DNA of 64,000 nucleotides from CAWEWH01 sp963812775 (GTDB lineage Bacteria; Pseudomonadota; Alphaproteobacteria; Rhizobiales; Beijerinckiaceae). The position numbers and the translations under genes were made by a program. Of the stretch, positions 8,968 through 17,503 are shown piece by piece. A model generated the notes under the pieces. It was given only the letters and a program-made list of their open reading frames with translations, was not told the origin of the DNA and made no database searches. The DNA is taken from the NCBI GenBank assembly GCA_963812775.1, contig CAWEWH010000005.1:682001-746000 (forward strand), read 5' to 3'. The first letter of the stretch is position 1, and each line of letters begins with the position of its first letter.

Positions 8968-9843
8968 GTGCCGCCCTTCGATCTCATCCTCAATGTCGCG
9001 GTCGGCGGCATCCTCACCGGCCTGGTCTATGGCCTGATGGCGCTCGGCCTGTCGGTCATCTTCGGCGTCGTGCGCGTCGTCAACTTCGCCCATGGCGAGA
9101 TGCTGACCATCGCCATGTATCTCGCCTTCATGCTGTTCACGGCGTTCAAGCTCGATCCGCTGGTGGCGCTCGTGCCCATCTCGGCCGTGCTGTTCGTATT
9201 CGGCTACGTCCTGCAGGCGGGGCTGATCAATCCCTTCATCGATCGCCCCGAGCACAGCCAATTCATCCTCTTGGTCGCCGTCGCGTTGATCCTCGTCAAC
9301 GTGCTGCTCATCGCTTTCGGCCCCGACGCGCGCGGCGTCCAGACATCCTATTCGTTCGACAGCTTCCTCGTCGGGCCGCTCATCGTCGACGCCACCAAGG
9401 CCTACGCGGCCGCCGCCGCCATCGTCGTGGCGGCCGGCCTCTTTGCGTTCTTCCGGCTCACCTTCACCGGCCAAGCCATCCGTGCCTGCGCCGACAACCA
9501 TACCGGCGCGCTCGTGGTCGGGCTCGACGTGAAGGGCCTCTATGCGCTGACCTTCGGGCTCGGCGCCGCCTGCGTCGGCGCCGCCGGATCCATGCTCATC
9601 CTGGTAATCGACGTGACGCCGACGCTTGGCCCCGTCTATACCTTGCTCGCCTTCGTCATCGTCATCACCGGCGGCCTGGGCTCCATGGTGGGCGCGCTCT
9701 TGGGCGGCGTCCTGATCGGCCTCACCGAGGCGCTGGCCGGCCTCTTCTTCACGCCCTCCGCCAAGAGCATGTTCGCGTTCGGCATCCTGGTCTTGGTGCT
9801 CTTGCTCAGGCCGCAAGGCATCCTGGGGCGGCGCGCGTCATGA
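8968..9843 (+). CDS. livH: Branched-chain amino acid-type ABC transporter permease LivH
   Basis: Inner-membrane permease of the HAAT family, 291 residues with about eight hydrophobic segments. The family loop appears as VRVVNFAHGEMLTIAMY near residue 37, and RACADNHTGALVVGLDV near residue 172 corresponds to the coupling region that contacts the ATPase. The end, LRPQGILGRR, is the usual LivH tail. Start is GTG at 8968. Its TGA overlaps an ATG at 9840 in the ATGA arrangement, which indicates that the next gene, livM, begins there by translational coupling. It lies 124 bases after the binding-protein gene. Confidence 0.93.
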   Translation: MPPFDLILNVAVGGILTGLVYGLMALGLSVIFGVVRVVNFAHGEMLTIAMYLAFMLFTAFKLDPLVALVPISAVLFVFGYVLQAGLINPFIDRPEHSQFILLVAVALILVNVLLIAFGPDARGVQTSYSFDSFLVGPLIVDATKAYAAAAAIVVAAGLFAFFRLTFTGQAIRACADNHTGALVVGLDVKGLYALTFGLGAACVGAAGSMLILVIDVTPTLGPVYTLLAFVIVITGGLGSMVGALLGGVLIGLTEALAGLFFTPSAKSMFAFGILVLVLLLRPQGILGRRAS

Positions 9844-10851
9844 GTTCGTCTTGTTGGGCGGGGTGCGCTGCCTTCGGCTCTGTTGCTTGCGATCCTCGTC
9901 GCGGCCCTGATCGCGGCGCCGCTTCTTGTCAACGACTACATGGTCACCGTGCTCATCCTGATTCTGTATTTCGCCTATATCGGCCAGGCCTGGAACATCA
10001 TGATGGGCTTCGCCGGCCAGCTCTCCCTCGGCCACGCCATCTATGTCGGCCTTGGCGGCTACACGGCGGCGGCGCTCTTCATTCGTTTCGGTGTCTCGCC
10101 GTGGCTCGGGCTGCTTGCCGCCGTCCCCATCGCCATGCTGTGCGGCGCCATCATCGGCTTCCTGGCCTTCCGATTTCGCGTCGGCGGCGTCTACTTCGCC
10201 ATCCTCACCATCGCGTTCGCCGAGTTCGCCCGCATCGGCTTCGATCATTTCGACTATGTCGGCGGCTCCGGCGGCCTCTTCCTGCCGGTGGAACAGTACA
10301 GCCGCAACGATCTCGTCAATCTGCGCGGTCGGCCGGTGATGTTCTACTACGTCATCCTGGCCATGGCGTCGGCGGCGTTTCTCCTGTGCCACGGGCTGCT
10401 GCGCAGCCGCGTCGGCTATTATTGGCTGGCCATCCGCGAGGACGAGGAGGCGGCCCGCGCGCTCGGCATCGACACCTTTCGCTACAAGATGTACGCGGTG
10501 GTGCTGTCGGCCGGCCTGACGTCGGTGGCCGGCGTCTTCTTTGCCTTTTACTACAGCAATCTCTTTCCCGAGCAGGTCTTCAACATCGGCCGCTCGATCG
10601 AGCTCATCCTGGCGCCGATCATCGGCGGCATCGGCACGTTGTTCGGTCCGATTCTGGGCGCCTTCCTGCTCACCGGCCTCTCCGAATTGCTGCATGAGCT
10701 GCTCGCCAAGCTCGGGCTCGACGTGCCGGGCGCCAAGCAGGTGTTCTACGGCGTCTGCCTGCTTGTCGTGGTCGTGTTGCTGCCGGACGGCGTGTGGCCG
10801 GCGCTGTCGCGCCTCCTGCGCCGCAGGAAGGCACCAGAGAAACCCTCATGA
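9840..10851 (+). CDS. livM: Branched-chain amino acid-type ABC transporter permease LivM, probable frameshift near the start
   Basis: Second HAAT permease. From 9883 the frame is open to 10851 and shows WNIMMGFAGQLSLGHAIYVG, the LivM signature, plus WLAIREDEEAARALGIDT, its coupling loop. No ATG opens this frame. The ATG at 9840 overlaps the livH stop and reads MSS; removing one T near 9849 joins it to LVGRGALPSALLLAILVAAL, a natural first helix. The whole span is one base over a multiple of three. I therefore place the start at 9840 and treat the shift as an indel; a TTG start at 9883 is the alternative. About 336 residues. Confidence 0.88.
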
Positions 10852-10861
10852 GAATCGCCGC

Positions 10862-11590
10862 ATGAGCGCGCTGCTGTCGGTCAGAGGCGTCACCAAGCGC
10901 TTCCGCGGCCTTGTCGCCCTCGATCAGGTCAATCTCGATGTGGCGGCCGGCGAAATCTTCGCCATCATCGGCCCCAACGGCGCCGGAAAGACGACGCTCT
11001 TCAACATCATTGCCGGCGTCTTCCCGCTGCAGGACGGCAGCATCGCCTTCGACGGCCACCGCATCGACGGCGCAACGTCCGACGCCATCTGCCGGCGCGG
11101 CGTCGGCCGCACGTTCCAGATCGTCCGCCCGTTCCTCGGCCTGACGGTCGAGGAGAACGTGCTGGTCGGCGCGCTCCTGCACCGCGGCAACCGCGCCGCC
11201 GCCCTCGCGCACGCTCACGCCATCCTGGCGCAGCTCGATCTCTTCGACAGGCGGGCGCAGCGCGCCGCATCGCTGACGCTGCCGGATCGCAAGCGCCTCG
11301 AAGTGGCCCGCGCGCTGGCGACCGACCCGAAGCTCTTGCTTCTCGACGAGGTGATGGCCGGCCTGCGTCCCGCGGAGACGGACCGTCTGGTGACCATATT
11401 CCGCACCCTCAATCGCGAGACCGGCCTCACCATCCTGCTCATCGAGCATGTGATGCGCGCCGTCATGGCGCTGGCCTCCCGAGTCCTGGTTCTGCATCAC
11501 GGCGCCGTCATCGCCGAGGGTGCGCCGCACGACGTCGTGCGCGAGCCCGCCGTGGTCAAATCTTACCTCGGCACCGAGGCGGTGCACTGA
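10862..11590 (+). CDS. livG: Branched-chain amino acid-type ABC transporter ATP-binding protein LivG
   Basis: ATPase subunit of 242 residues. Walker A is GPNGAGKTT near residue 38, and GRTFQIVRPFLGLTVEENV follows the Q-loop in LivG style. The Walker B region is LLLLDEVMAGL, followed by H-loop LLIEHVMRAV. The ABC signature is unusual: instead of LSGGQ the sequence reads LTLPDRKRLEVARAL, a form found in a subgroup of LivG proteins. The start at 10862 follows livM by ten bases; the upstream ATG at 10848 ends after five codons. The stop TGA shares its last base with the livF ATG. Confidence 0.93.
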   Translation: MSALLSVRGVTKRFRGLVALDQVNLDVAAGEIFAIIGPNGAGKTTLFNIIAGVFPLQDGSIAFDGHRIDGATSDAICRRGVGRTFQIVRPFLGLTVEENVLVGALLHRGNRAAALAHAHAILAQLDLFDRRAQRAASLTLPDRKRLEVARALATDPKLLLLDEVMAGLRPAETDRLVTIFRTLNRETGLTILLIEHVMRAVMALASRVLVLHHGAVIAEGAPHDVVREPAVVKSYLGTEAVH

Positions 11591-12294
11591 TGCTCCACGT
11601 CGAGACCCTCGATGTCTTCTACGGCGACGCGCAGGCGCTCGATGGCGTCTCCCTCGACGTCGAGGCGGGCAGCATCGTCGCCATCGTGGGCGCCAACGGC
11701 GCCGGCAAGACGTCGCTGATCCGCACCATTGCCGGCATGCATCGCCCGGCGCGCGGCCGCGTCGTCTTCGGGGGCACCGACATCGCCGGTTGGCCGAGCC
11801 ATCGTGTCTGCAACCTCGGCATCGGCCAGGTGGCGGAGGGCCGCCAGATCTTTCCGTCCTTGTCGGTGTCGGAGAATCTCGATGTGGGCGCCATGCTGCC
11901 GCGCGCCCGCGCGCGCCGCGCCGAGAATCGCGACCGCGTGCTCGGCCTGTTTCCGCGTCTCGCCGAGCGGGCTTCTCAGGCGGCCGGCACGTTGTCGGGC
12001 GGCGAGCAGCAGATGCTCGCCATCGGCCGCTGCCTCATGGGGGCGCCGGACCTCGTGATGTTCGACGAGCCGTCGCTGGGGCTGGCGCCGGCCGTCGTCC
12101 AGGACGTGCTGCAGACCATTCGTGACCTCAACCGCGAGGGCCTCACCTGCATTCTGGTCGAGCAGAACGTCGCCGTGTCCTTGACCTTGGCCAGTCGCGC
12201 CTATGTGCTCGAAAACGGCCGCATCACGCTCTCGGGACCTGGAGCGGAACTGCTCGGCGACGACCGCGTGCGCAAAGCTTATCTCGGGCTGTGA
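11590..12294 (+). CDS. livF: Branched-chain amino acid-type ABC transporter ATP-binding protein LivF
   Basis: Second ATPase subunit, 234 residues. Walker A is GANGAGKTS near residue 36, the LivF-type stretch NLGIGQVAEGRQIFPSLSV follows, and the signature LSGGEQQMLAIGR is canonical. Walker B is LVMFDEPSLGLAP and the H-loop is ILVEQNVAVS. The start overlaps the livG stop as TGATG, so translation is coupled. It closes the five-gene transporter unit K-H-M-G-F. The following 231 bases carry no recognisable gene before the next cluster. Confidence 0.94.
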   Translation: MLHVETLDVFYGDAQALDGVSLDVEAGSIVAIVGANGAGKTSLIRTIAGMHRPARGRVVFGGTDIAGWPSHRVCNLGIGQVAEGRQIFPSLSVSENLDVGAMLPRARARRAENRDRVLGLFPRLAERASQAAGTLSGGEQQMLAIGRCLMGAPDLVMFDEPSLGLAPAVVQDVLQTIRDLNREGLTCILVEQNVAVSLTLASRAYVLENGRITLSGPGAELLGDDRVRKAYLGL

Positions 12295-12525
12295 ACGCGC
12301 CCCAAAAGTTGCCGACGTCTTAAGGCATCGCCGAAAGGGCGCGGTCTCGTGTTCGCCGATTGTTGACCACGTCACGGTTTTCGGCGGCGCACCCGGGGGC
12401 GGAAGCCGCGAAACCGCCGCCATGCCAATTCTTCACCAATTCGATTTGCAATTCTTAAGAGCGTCCCGATGCACCGTCACTCGGGGAGGAGCGGTCGACT
12501 GTGTTGACCGGGGACGGAGGGGATA

Positions 12526-13927
12526 TTGCGTTCTTCAGAACTTGTTTCGCGGCTGCGGGAAGCCGCCAAGGCGGACTTCGAGCAAAGTCGGCCGCCCGCC
12601 AAGCTTGCGCCGGTCGCCAAGGCTCCGGTGCCAGCGCCCGCACCCGCACCCGCACCTACGCCGGGGCCGGCACCCGAGAAGGATCGCAGCCGCTTCGATC
12701 AGCGCCAGTCGCCAAATCGAAAGAAGCTGTCGCAGATTTTGAAAGTCGGCAGCGCTGTCGCCCTTCTTGCCGTCGGCATCGGCACGGTGCTGGTCGACCA
12801 GACGCGCGTCTCCAGCAACAACGCCGTCGTCTCGACCTATCTGATTTCCATACGCGCGCCGATCGATGGCACCGTCACGGGTCTACCGGGCGGCGTCGGC
12901 GCGACCTTGCAGGCGGGCCAGCGCCTTGCGCATCTGGAAAATCCGCGCGTCGACGATCAACGCCTTGTCGACCTGCGCGAGCAATTGTCGCGGTTTAAGG
13001 CTCAGCGCGAGGCCGCGGAGGTCAACCGCGCCACGCTCACGGCTTTGCGGGCCGAGTTAAATCAGCGGGTGGCGTTCCACACCAAGATAAACGGCGAGCG
13101 CCTGTCCGGCCTCAAGACGGAAGCCGAGAAGACAATGGCGGCGATGATGGCCAAGCAGGCCCAAGCCCAGGCGGAGGTCGATCGCCGCTTGCCCCTCGAG
13201 GCCAGCCAGTCCGTCGCCCCGGCCGAGATGCAGCGTCTTCGCGCCGTCGTCGAGAGCGCCCGACAGGAAAGTGCCGCGCAGGCAAATCGTGTCGCCTCCA
13301 TCCGTGCCGAGGCGGATGCGGCGCGCAACGGCGTCCTGGCCGGTCCTGGCGGCATCGATGTGACGTATTCTGCTCAGCGCGCTGACGAAATTGCCATCAC
13401 GCTGTCAGAATCTGAATCAGACCATCGCCCATTTCGTGGCGCAGACCACCGAGACGCAGGCGCGTCTGGCCAGCGAGGAGCAGCGGATCGCGCTCATGCG
13501 AACAGCCGACCTGGTCACGCCCGCCTCCGGCATGATCTGGAAGCTCGGCGCCGGCAACGGCGAGCGCCTCGGCGTCGGCGAGCCGGCCGCCGAGATCGTC
13601 GATTGCAGCGCCGCCTTCCTGCTGGTGGCCATTCCGCAGGATCGCTTCTCGGAGGTCGAGATCGGCAGTCTCGCCCAGTTCCGCCTGTCCGGCGAGCGGA
13701 CCGAACGCACCGGCCGCGTTCTGTCCATCGCCGCGCAGGGCGACCTCTTGGCCAAGGGCGCGCGCTTCGCCGCAACCCCGGTTCCGGGGCCCGCCAACGT
13801 CATCGTGACGGTGGCCATGTCGGCCTCCGCCAACGTGGCCGGCGAATGCCTGATCGGCCGCACGGCCCGGGTGCTGCTGCCCAACTCGGGCGGGCTCCTC
13901 GAGCGGCTCGTGCGTCACGTCTTCTGA
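12526..13927 (+). CDS. HlyD-family membrane fusion protein of a polysaccharide synthase locus, one frameshift
   Basis: Periplasmic adaptor anchored by one helix. Residues 1-70 are cytoplasmic and carry a proline-alanine rich run near residues 34-48. A single membrane helix follows (VGSAVALLAVGIGTVL). Then comes the biotinyl-lipoyl-like entry IRAPIDGTVTGLPGGVGATL, a long coiled-coil hairpin (about residues 140-310) and the closing barrel half with TPASGMIWKLGAGNGERLGV. Near 13408 an extra base shifts the frame between AITLS and NLNQTIAHFV; the total length is one over a multiple of three (about 466 residues). Start is TTG at 12526 after GGAGGGG. It stands 19 bases before a processive glycosyltransferase with PilZ domain. 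This MFP-synthase pairing resembles bgsBA of Sinorhizobium and the alg44-alg8 logic, so a role in glycan export is inferred. Confidence 0.85.
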
Positions 13928-13946
13928 ACGCCGCGCGAAAACCGAC

Positions 13947-15903
13947 ATGGTCGAGTTCAACGCTTTCACGCCGCTCGCGCTCTCCATCGGCGCGATGCTG
14001 TCGATCTACTTCATGCTTGGCCACAATTCGAAGCTCGGCCGCGCACTCATCTCGACCCTCTGCATCGCGCTCACCGTGCGTTACGTCTGGTGGCACGGCA
14101 CCATGGGAATGCCGACCGACCAGACGCCGTTGCAGCAGGCCTGGGCGTGGTTCTTCTTCGCCTTCGAGACCATGGCGCTGATGAGCGCCGTCACCGTCTA
14201 CATTTTCATGTCACGGTCGCGCGACCGCGGCCGCGACGCCGACCGTGCGCAGGGTTCGCCCCTGCTCGGCGCCCCGGTCGACGTGTTCATCGCCACCTAC
14301 AACGAGTCTCAGACAATCGTCGAACGCACCATCGTCGGCGCCATGGCCATCGACCATCCCGACCTGCGCGTCTGGGTTCTGGATGACGGTGGGCGCGACT
14401 GGCTGCGCGATCTCGCCGCCGAGCTCGGTGTCGAGTATGTGCGCCGCGCCGATCGCGCGCACGCCAAGGCCGGCAACGTCAACAACGGCCTTCGCCATGC
14501 GCTCACCACCGGGCGCCGCCCGGAATTCGTGCCCTGCTCGACGCCGACTTCGTGCCGAAACGCAAGATCCTGAAGCGCACGATCGGCCTGTTCGCGGAGC
14601 CCGACGTGGGCATCGTCCAGACGCCGCAGCATTTCTTCAATCCCGATCCGATCCAGTCGAACCTGCTCTGCTCGTCGGTATGGCCCGACGAGCAGCGCTT
14701 CTTCTTCGAGGTCTTGATGCCCGCCAAGGACGGCTGGGGCGCGGCCTTCTGCTGCGGCACCTCGGCGGTATTTCGCGTCGCCGCCCTCGAGGCCACCGAC
14801 GGGCTCGCCGTCGAGACCGTCACCGAGGACATGCTCACCACCTTCAAGATGGAGGAGCACGGCTACCGCACCGTGTTCCTCAATGAGGCACTGAGCATGG
14901 GTCTGGCGCCGGAAGGCCTGCAGGATTACATCTCGCAGCGTGGCCGCTGGTGCCTCGGCGCTATCCAGCAAATCTATACGCGCTGGTCCTTCGCCGGGCC
15001 CGCGCGCCTGAGCTTCATCAGCCGCCTGTCGAGCCTCGACGGCGTGCTCTACTGGGCCTTCACGGCCGGCTTCAAGATTCTGATGATCACCTCCCCGATG
15101 GTCTATTGGTGGACCGGCACGGCGGTCATCGCCAGCGACGTGAGCGACCTGATCTATTAGCTTGGCCCCTCGGCCATCGGCGGCATCGTCTACATGACGC
15201 TCTACAGCCGCAATCGCGTCATGCCGATCATGACCGACGTGACGCAGCTCCTGTCGTCGTGGGTGGTCGTCCGCACCGTCGCCACGGGGCTCATCAGCCG
15301 TTCGGGCGGCCCTTCAAGGTCACCGCCAAGGGTATCTCGACCGAGAAGGTCACCGTGCAATGGGCCTACCTGTTGCCCTTTTCGATCGCCGCCGCCGGCA
15401 CGTTCCTCGGCATGCTGGTCAACACCTCGGCCTATTCCGAGCTCAACGGCACGCCCGGTTACGCCGTCAATGTCTTCTGGAGCGTTTACAACATCGTCCT
15501 CTTGCTCATCGCCGTGGCGATCTGCATCGAGCCGCCGCGCCGGCGCCAGGACGAGCGCTTTGCCGTCAATGAGCGCGCCATCATCCGTCGCACCGGCCAT
15601 GCCGACACCTTCTGCCTTCTGGAGGATCTCTCGATCGGTGGCGCCAAGATCCGTGGCGCTTCGCCGGCTTGGGCGCGCGACAGCGACGACAGCCTGCTGC
15701 TTCTCGACGGCGGCGCTCTGCCGGTGCCATGCCGTCCGGTGCGCGGCCTCACCGATGGTAGTTTCGCAGTGGCGTTCGAGACCGAGACGGACATCCGTCG
15801 GGCGCTGATGACGAAGCTGTTCACGGGTGAATATCGCAACAGCGTCGACCGCGTCGACGTGGCGCGCGTGCTGCTGCGGGTCGGCAAGAAGCTCCTCGGC
15901 TAG
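13947..15903 (+). pseudogene. BcsA/BgsA-like processive glycan synthase (GT2) with C-terminal PilZ domain, several frameshifts as sequenced
   Basis: Membrane glycosyltransferase of about 650 residues that would polymerise a beta-glucan-like chain from a nucleotide sugar and push it across the inner membrane. N-terminal helices are followed by the catalytic order PVDVFIATYNE, VLDDGGRD, LDADFVP (DxD), TVTEDMLTT (TED) and QRGRWCLG (QxxRW), then more helices. The C-terminus carries RQDER and, about 60 residues later, EDLSIGGAKI, the two c-di-GMP binding motifs of PilZ. Frame changes are seen near 14535, at a TAG at 15158-15160 and near 15300; each side continues the same protein, so these are probably indels. 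The pairing with the upstream membrane fusion protein suggests one secretion machine. The product (cellulose, mixed-linkage glucan or other) is not decidable. Confidence 0.85.
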
Positions 15904-16045
15904 CTAGACAGCCGGTCGGGCAATTTGGAGCCATTGCGTTAACCGATCTGTGATGAATTGCTCCGCGCGGCCGCGCGCGGCACGACAATTGGCAGACTTC
16001 GCGACGCCTGCGCGGTTGTATTCGAAGGGATCGTCCGAGGCGGCC

Positions 16046-17325
16046 ATGCGGCAGACGGACGTGGTCATTGTCGGGGGCGGCCTCGCGGGCTCGACCGCGG
16101 CCGCGATGCTGGGCCGTGCCGGCATCGACACGGTGTCATCGATCCGCATGCGATCTATCCACCGACTTCCGCTGCGAGAAGCTCGACGGGCGCCAGGTCC
16201 ACCTTTTGAAAAGACCGGCGTTGCCGATGGGGTCTTGCCCCATGCAACGCGGGTCGATAACTGTGGGTCGCGCGCTGCGGCCGCCTCGTCGAGAAGCGGC
16301 CGAACATCAATACGACTTCCGTACGAGGAATGGTCAACGGCATGCGGTCGCCATCCCGGCGAATGTCGCCTCCATCGTCGCCAAGGTCGTAGCATTGCGA
16401 CGAGCCGCGACGGCAAAGCATCTACCTGTCGAGCGGCGAAGAGATTTCCGCCCTGCTCATCGTGCTGGCCAACGGGCTCAACATCGGCCTCAGGCACACG
16501 CTCGGCATCGACGCGCGAGGTGGTGAGCCCGTGCCATTCGATCAGCATCGGATTCGACCTCAGCCGCTCGGCCGGCCGAGCTTCGACTTCCCGGCCTTGA
16601 CCTACTTTCCCGAGACCGTGACAACCGCATGGCCTACATCACGCTGTTTCCGATCGGCACGACCATGCGCGCCAATCTCTTCGTCTATCGTGACATGGAC
16701 GATCCGTGGCTGCGGCGGATGCGGACCACGCCGGTCGAGGCGCTGCTGGAACTTGCAGCCGAGCCTTCGCAAGTGCCTGGGCGATTTTGAAATACCGCAG
16801 CCGGTCAGGATCAGGCCGGTCGATCTCTACGTCACGTCCGGGCATCGCCAGGCCGGCATCGCGCTGGTCGGCGACGCCTTTGCGACCTCCTGCCCGGCGG
16901 CCGGCACCGGCTGCAACAAGGTGTTCACCGACGTGGAGAGCCTGTGCAACGTCCACATCCCGCGCTGGCTCGCGACCGCCGGCATGGGCGAGGACAAGAT
17001 CGCCGCCTTCTACGACGACGAGGTCAAGCGGCGTGCGATGCCCTTCCAGGCCAAAGCCTACTATCTGCGCTCGCTGTCGACCGACACGTCGCTGGTGTGG
17101 CGGGCCCGCCGCACCGTCAAGTTTGTCGGCCAGCTCGCCGTGGGGAAGCTCCGGCGCGCAGCCGGAGCTTCCGGCGAGGCCCGGCGCCCGTTAGCTGGCG
17201 AAGACCGCAAGCCGGAGGCGCCGCCGGTCGTCTCCCATATCGGCAGGCGGCCGGCCGCCATGCCGGCCGGCGCGGCTGGCTCGGCTGACGCCGAGACCCG
17301 GCACATATCGGCCATCGGCGACTGA
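16046..17325 (+). pseudogene. FAD-dependent monooxygenase (PHBH fold), multiple frameshifts
   Basis: A protein of about 425 residues in the flavin monooxygenase superfamily (UbiH/PobA fold). It starts MRQTDVVIVGGGLAGSTA with the GxGxxG dinucleotide motif. The middle part is scattered over three frames: YPPDFRCEKLDG, then GRLVEKRP, then LANGLNIGLRHTLGI and SHSISIGFDL-like text, then FPALTYFP. The end is continuous in one frame, with ALVGDAFATSCPAAGTGCNK holding the second FAD GD motif and KIAAFYDDEVKR. Substrate unknown. It follows the glycan synthase by about 140 bases on the same strand and precedes the penicillin-binding protein. Whether the frame breaks are real decay or sequence errors is open, but residues of the family are kept on both sides of each break. 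Confidence 0.75.
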
Positions 17326-17503
17326 TGCCGCGCCGGGACGTCGCAGGCTGCTTCCGCGACCATCAGTATCCTGCTTCGGCCGCCGGGCTGACGGCTTCGC
17401 CGCGCGGAACCTTTTGACCGATCTCCAAATTGCCGTTTTGTAAAGCTCTGGTTTGGGACTTCGCGGCTACATTTATTAAAGGCAAGAAAGTGGCTGCCCC
17501 CGC

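Noticed and set aside
8680..9816. 378-codon minus-strand frame opposite livH
   Set aside because: Antisense to LivH; extreme Glu/Asp/Gly/His composition is typical of such shadows.
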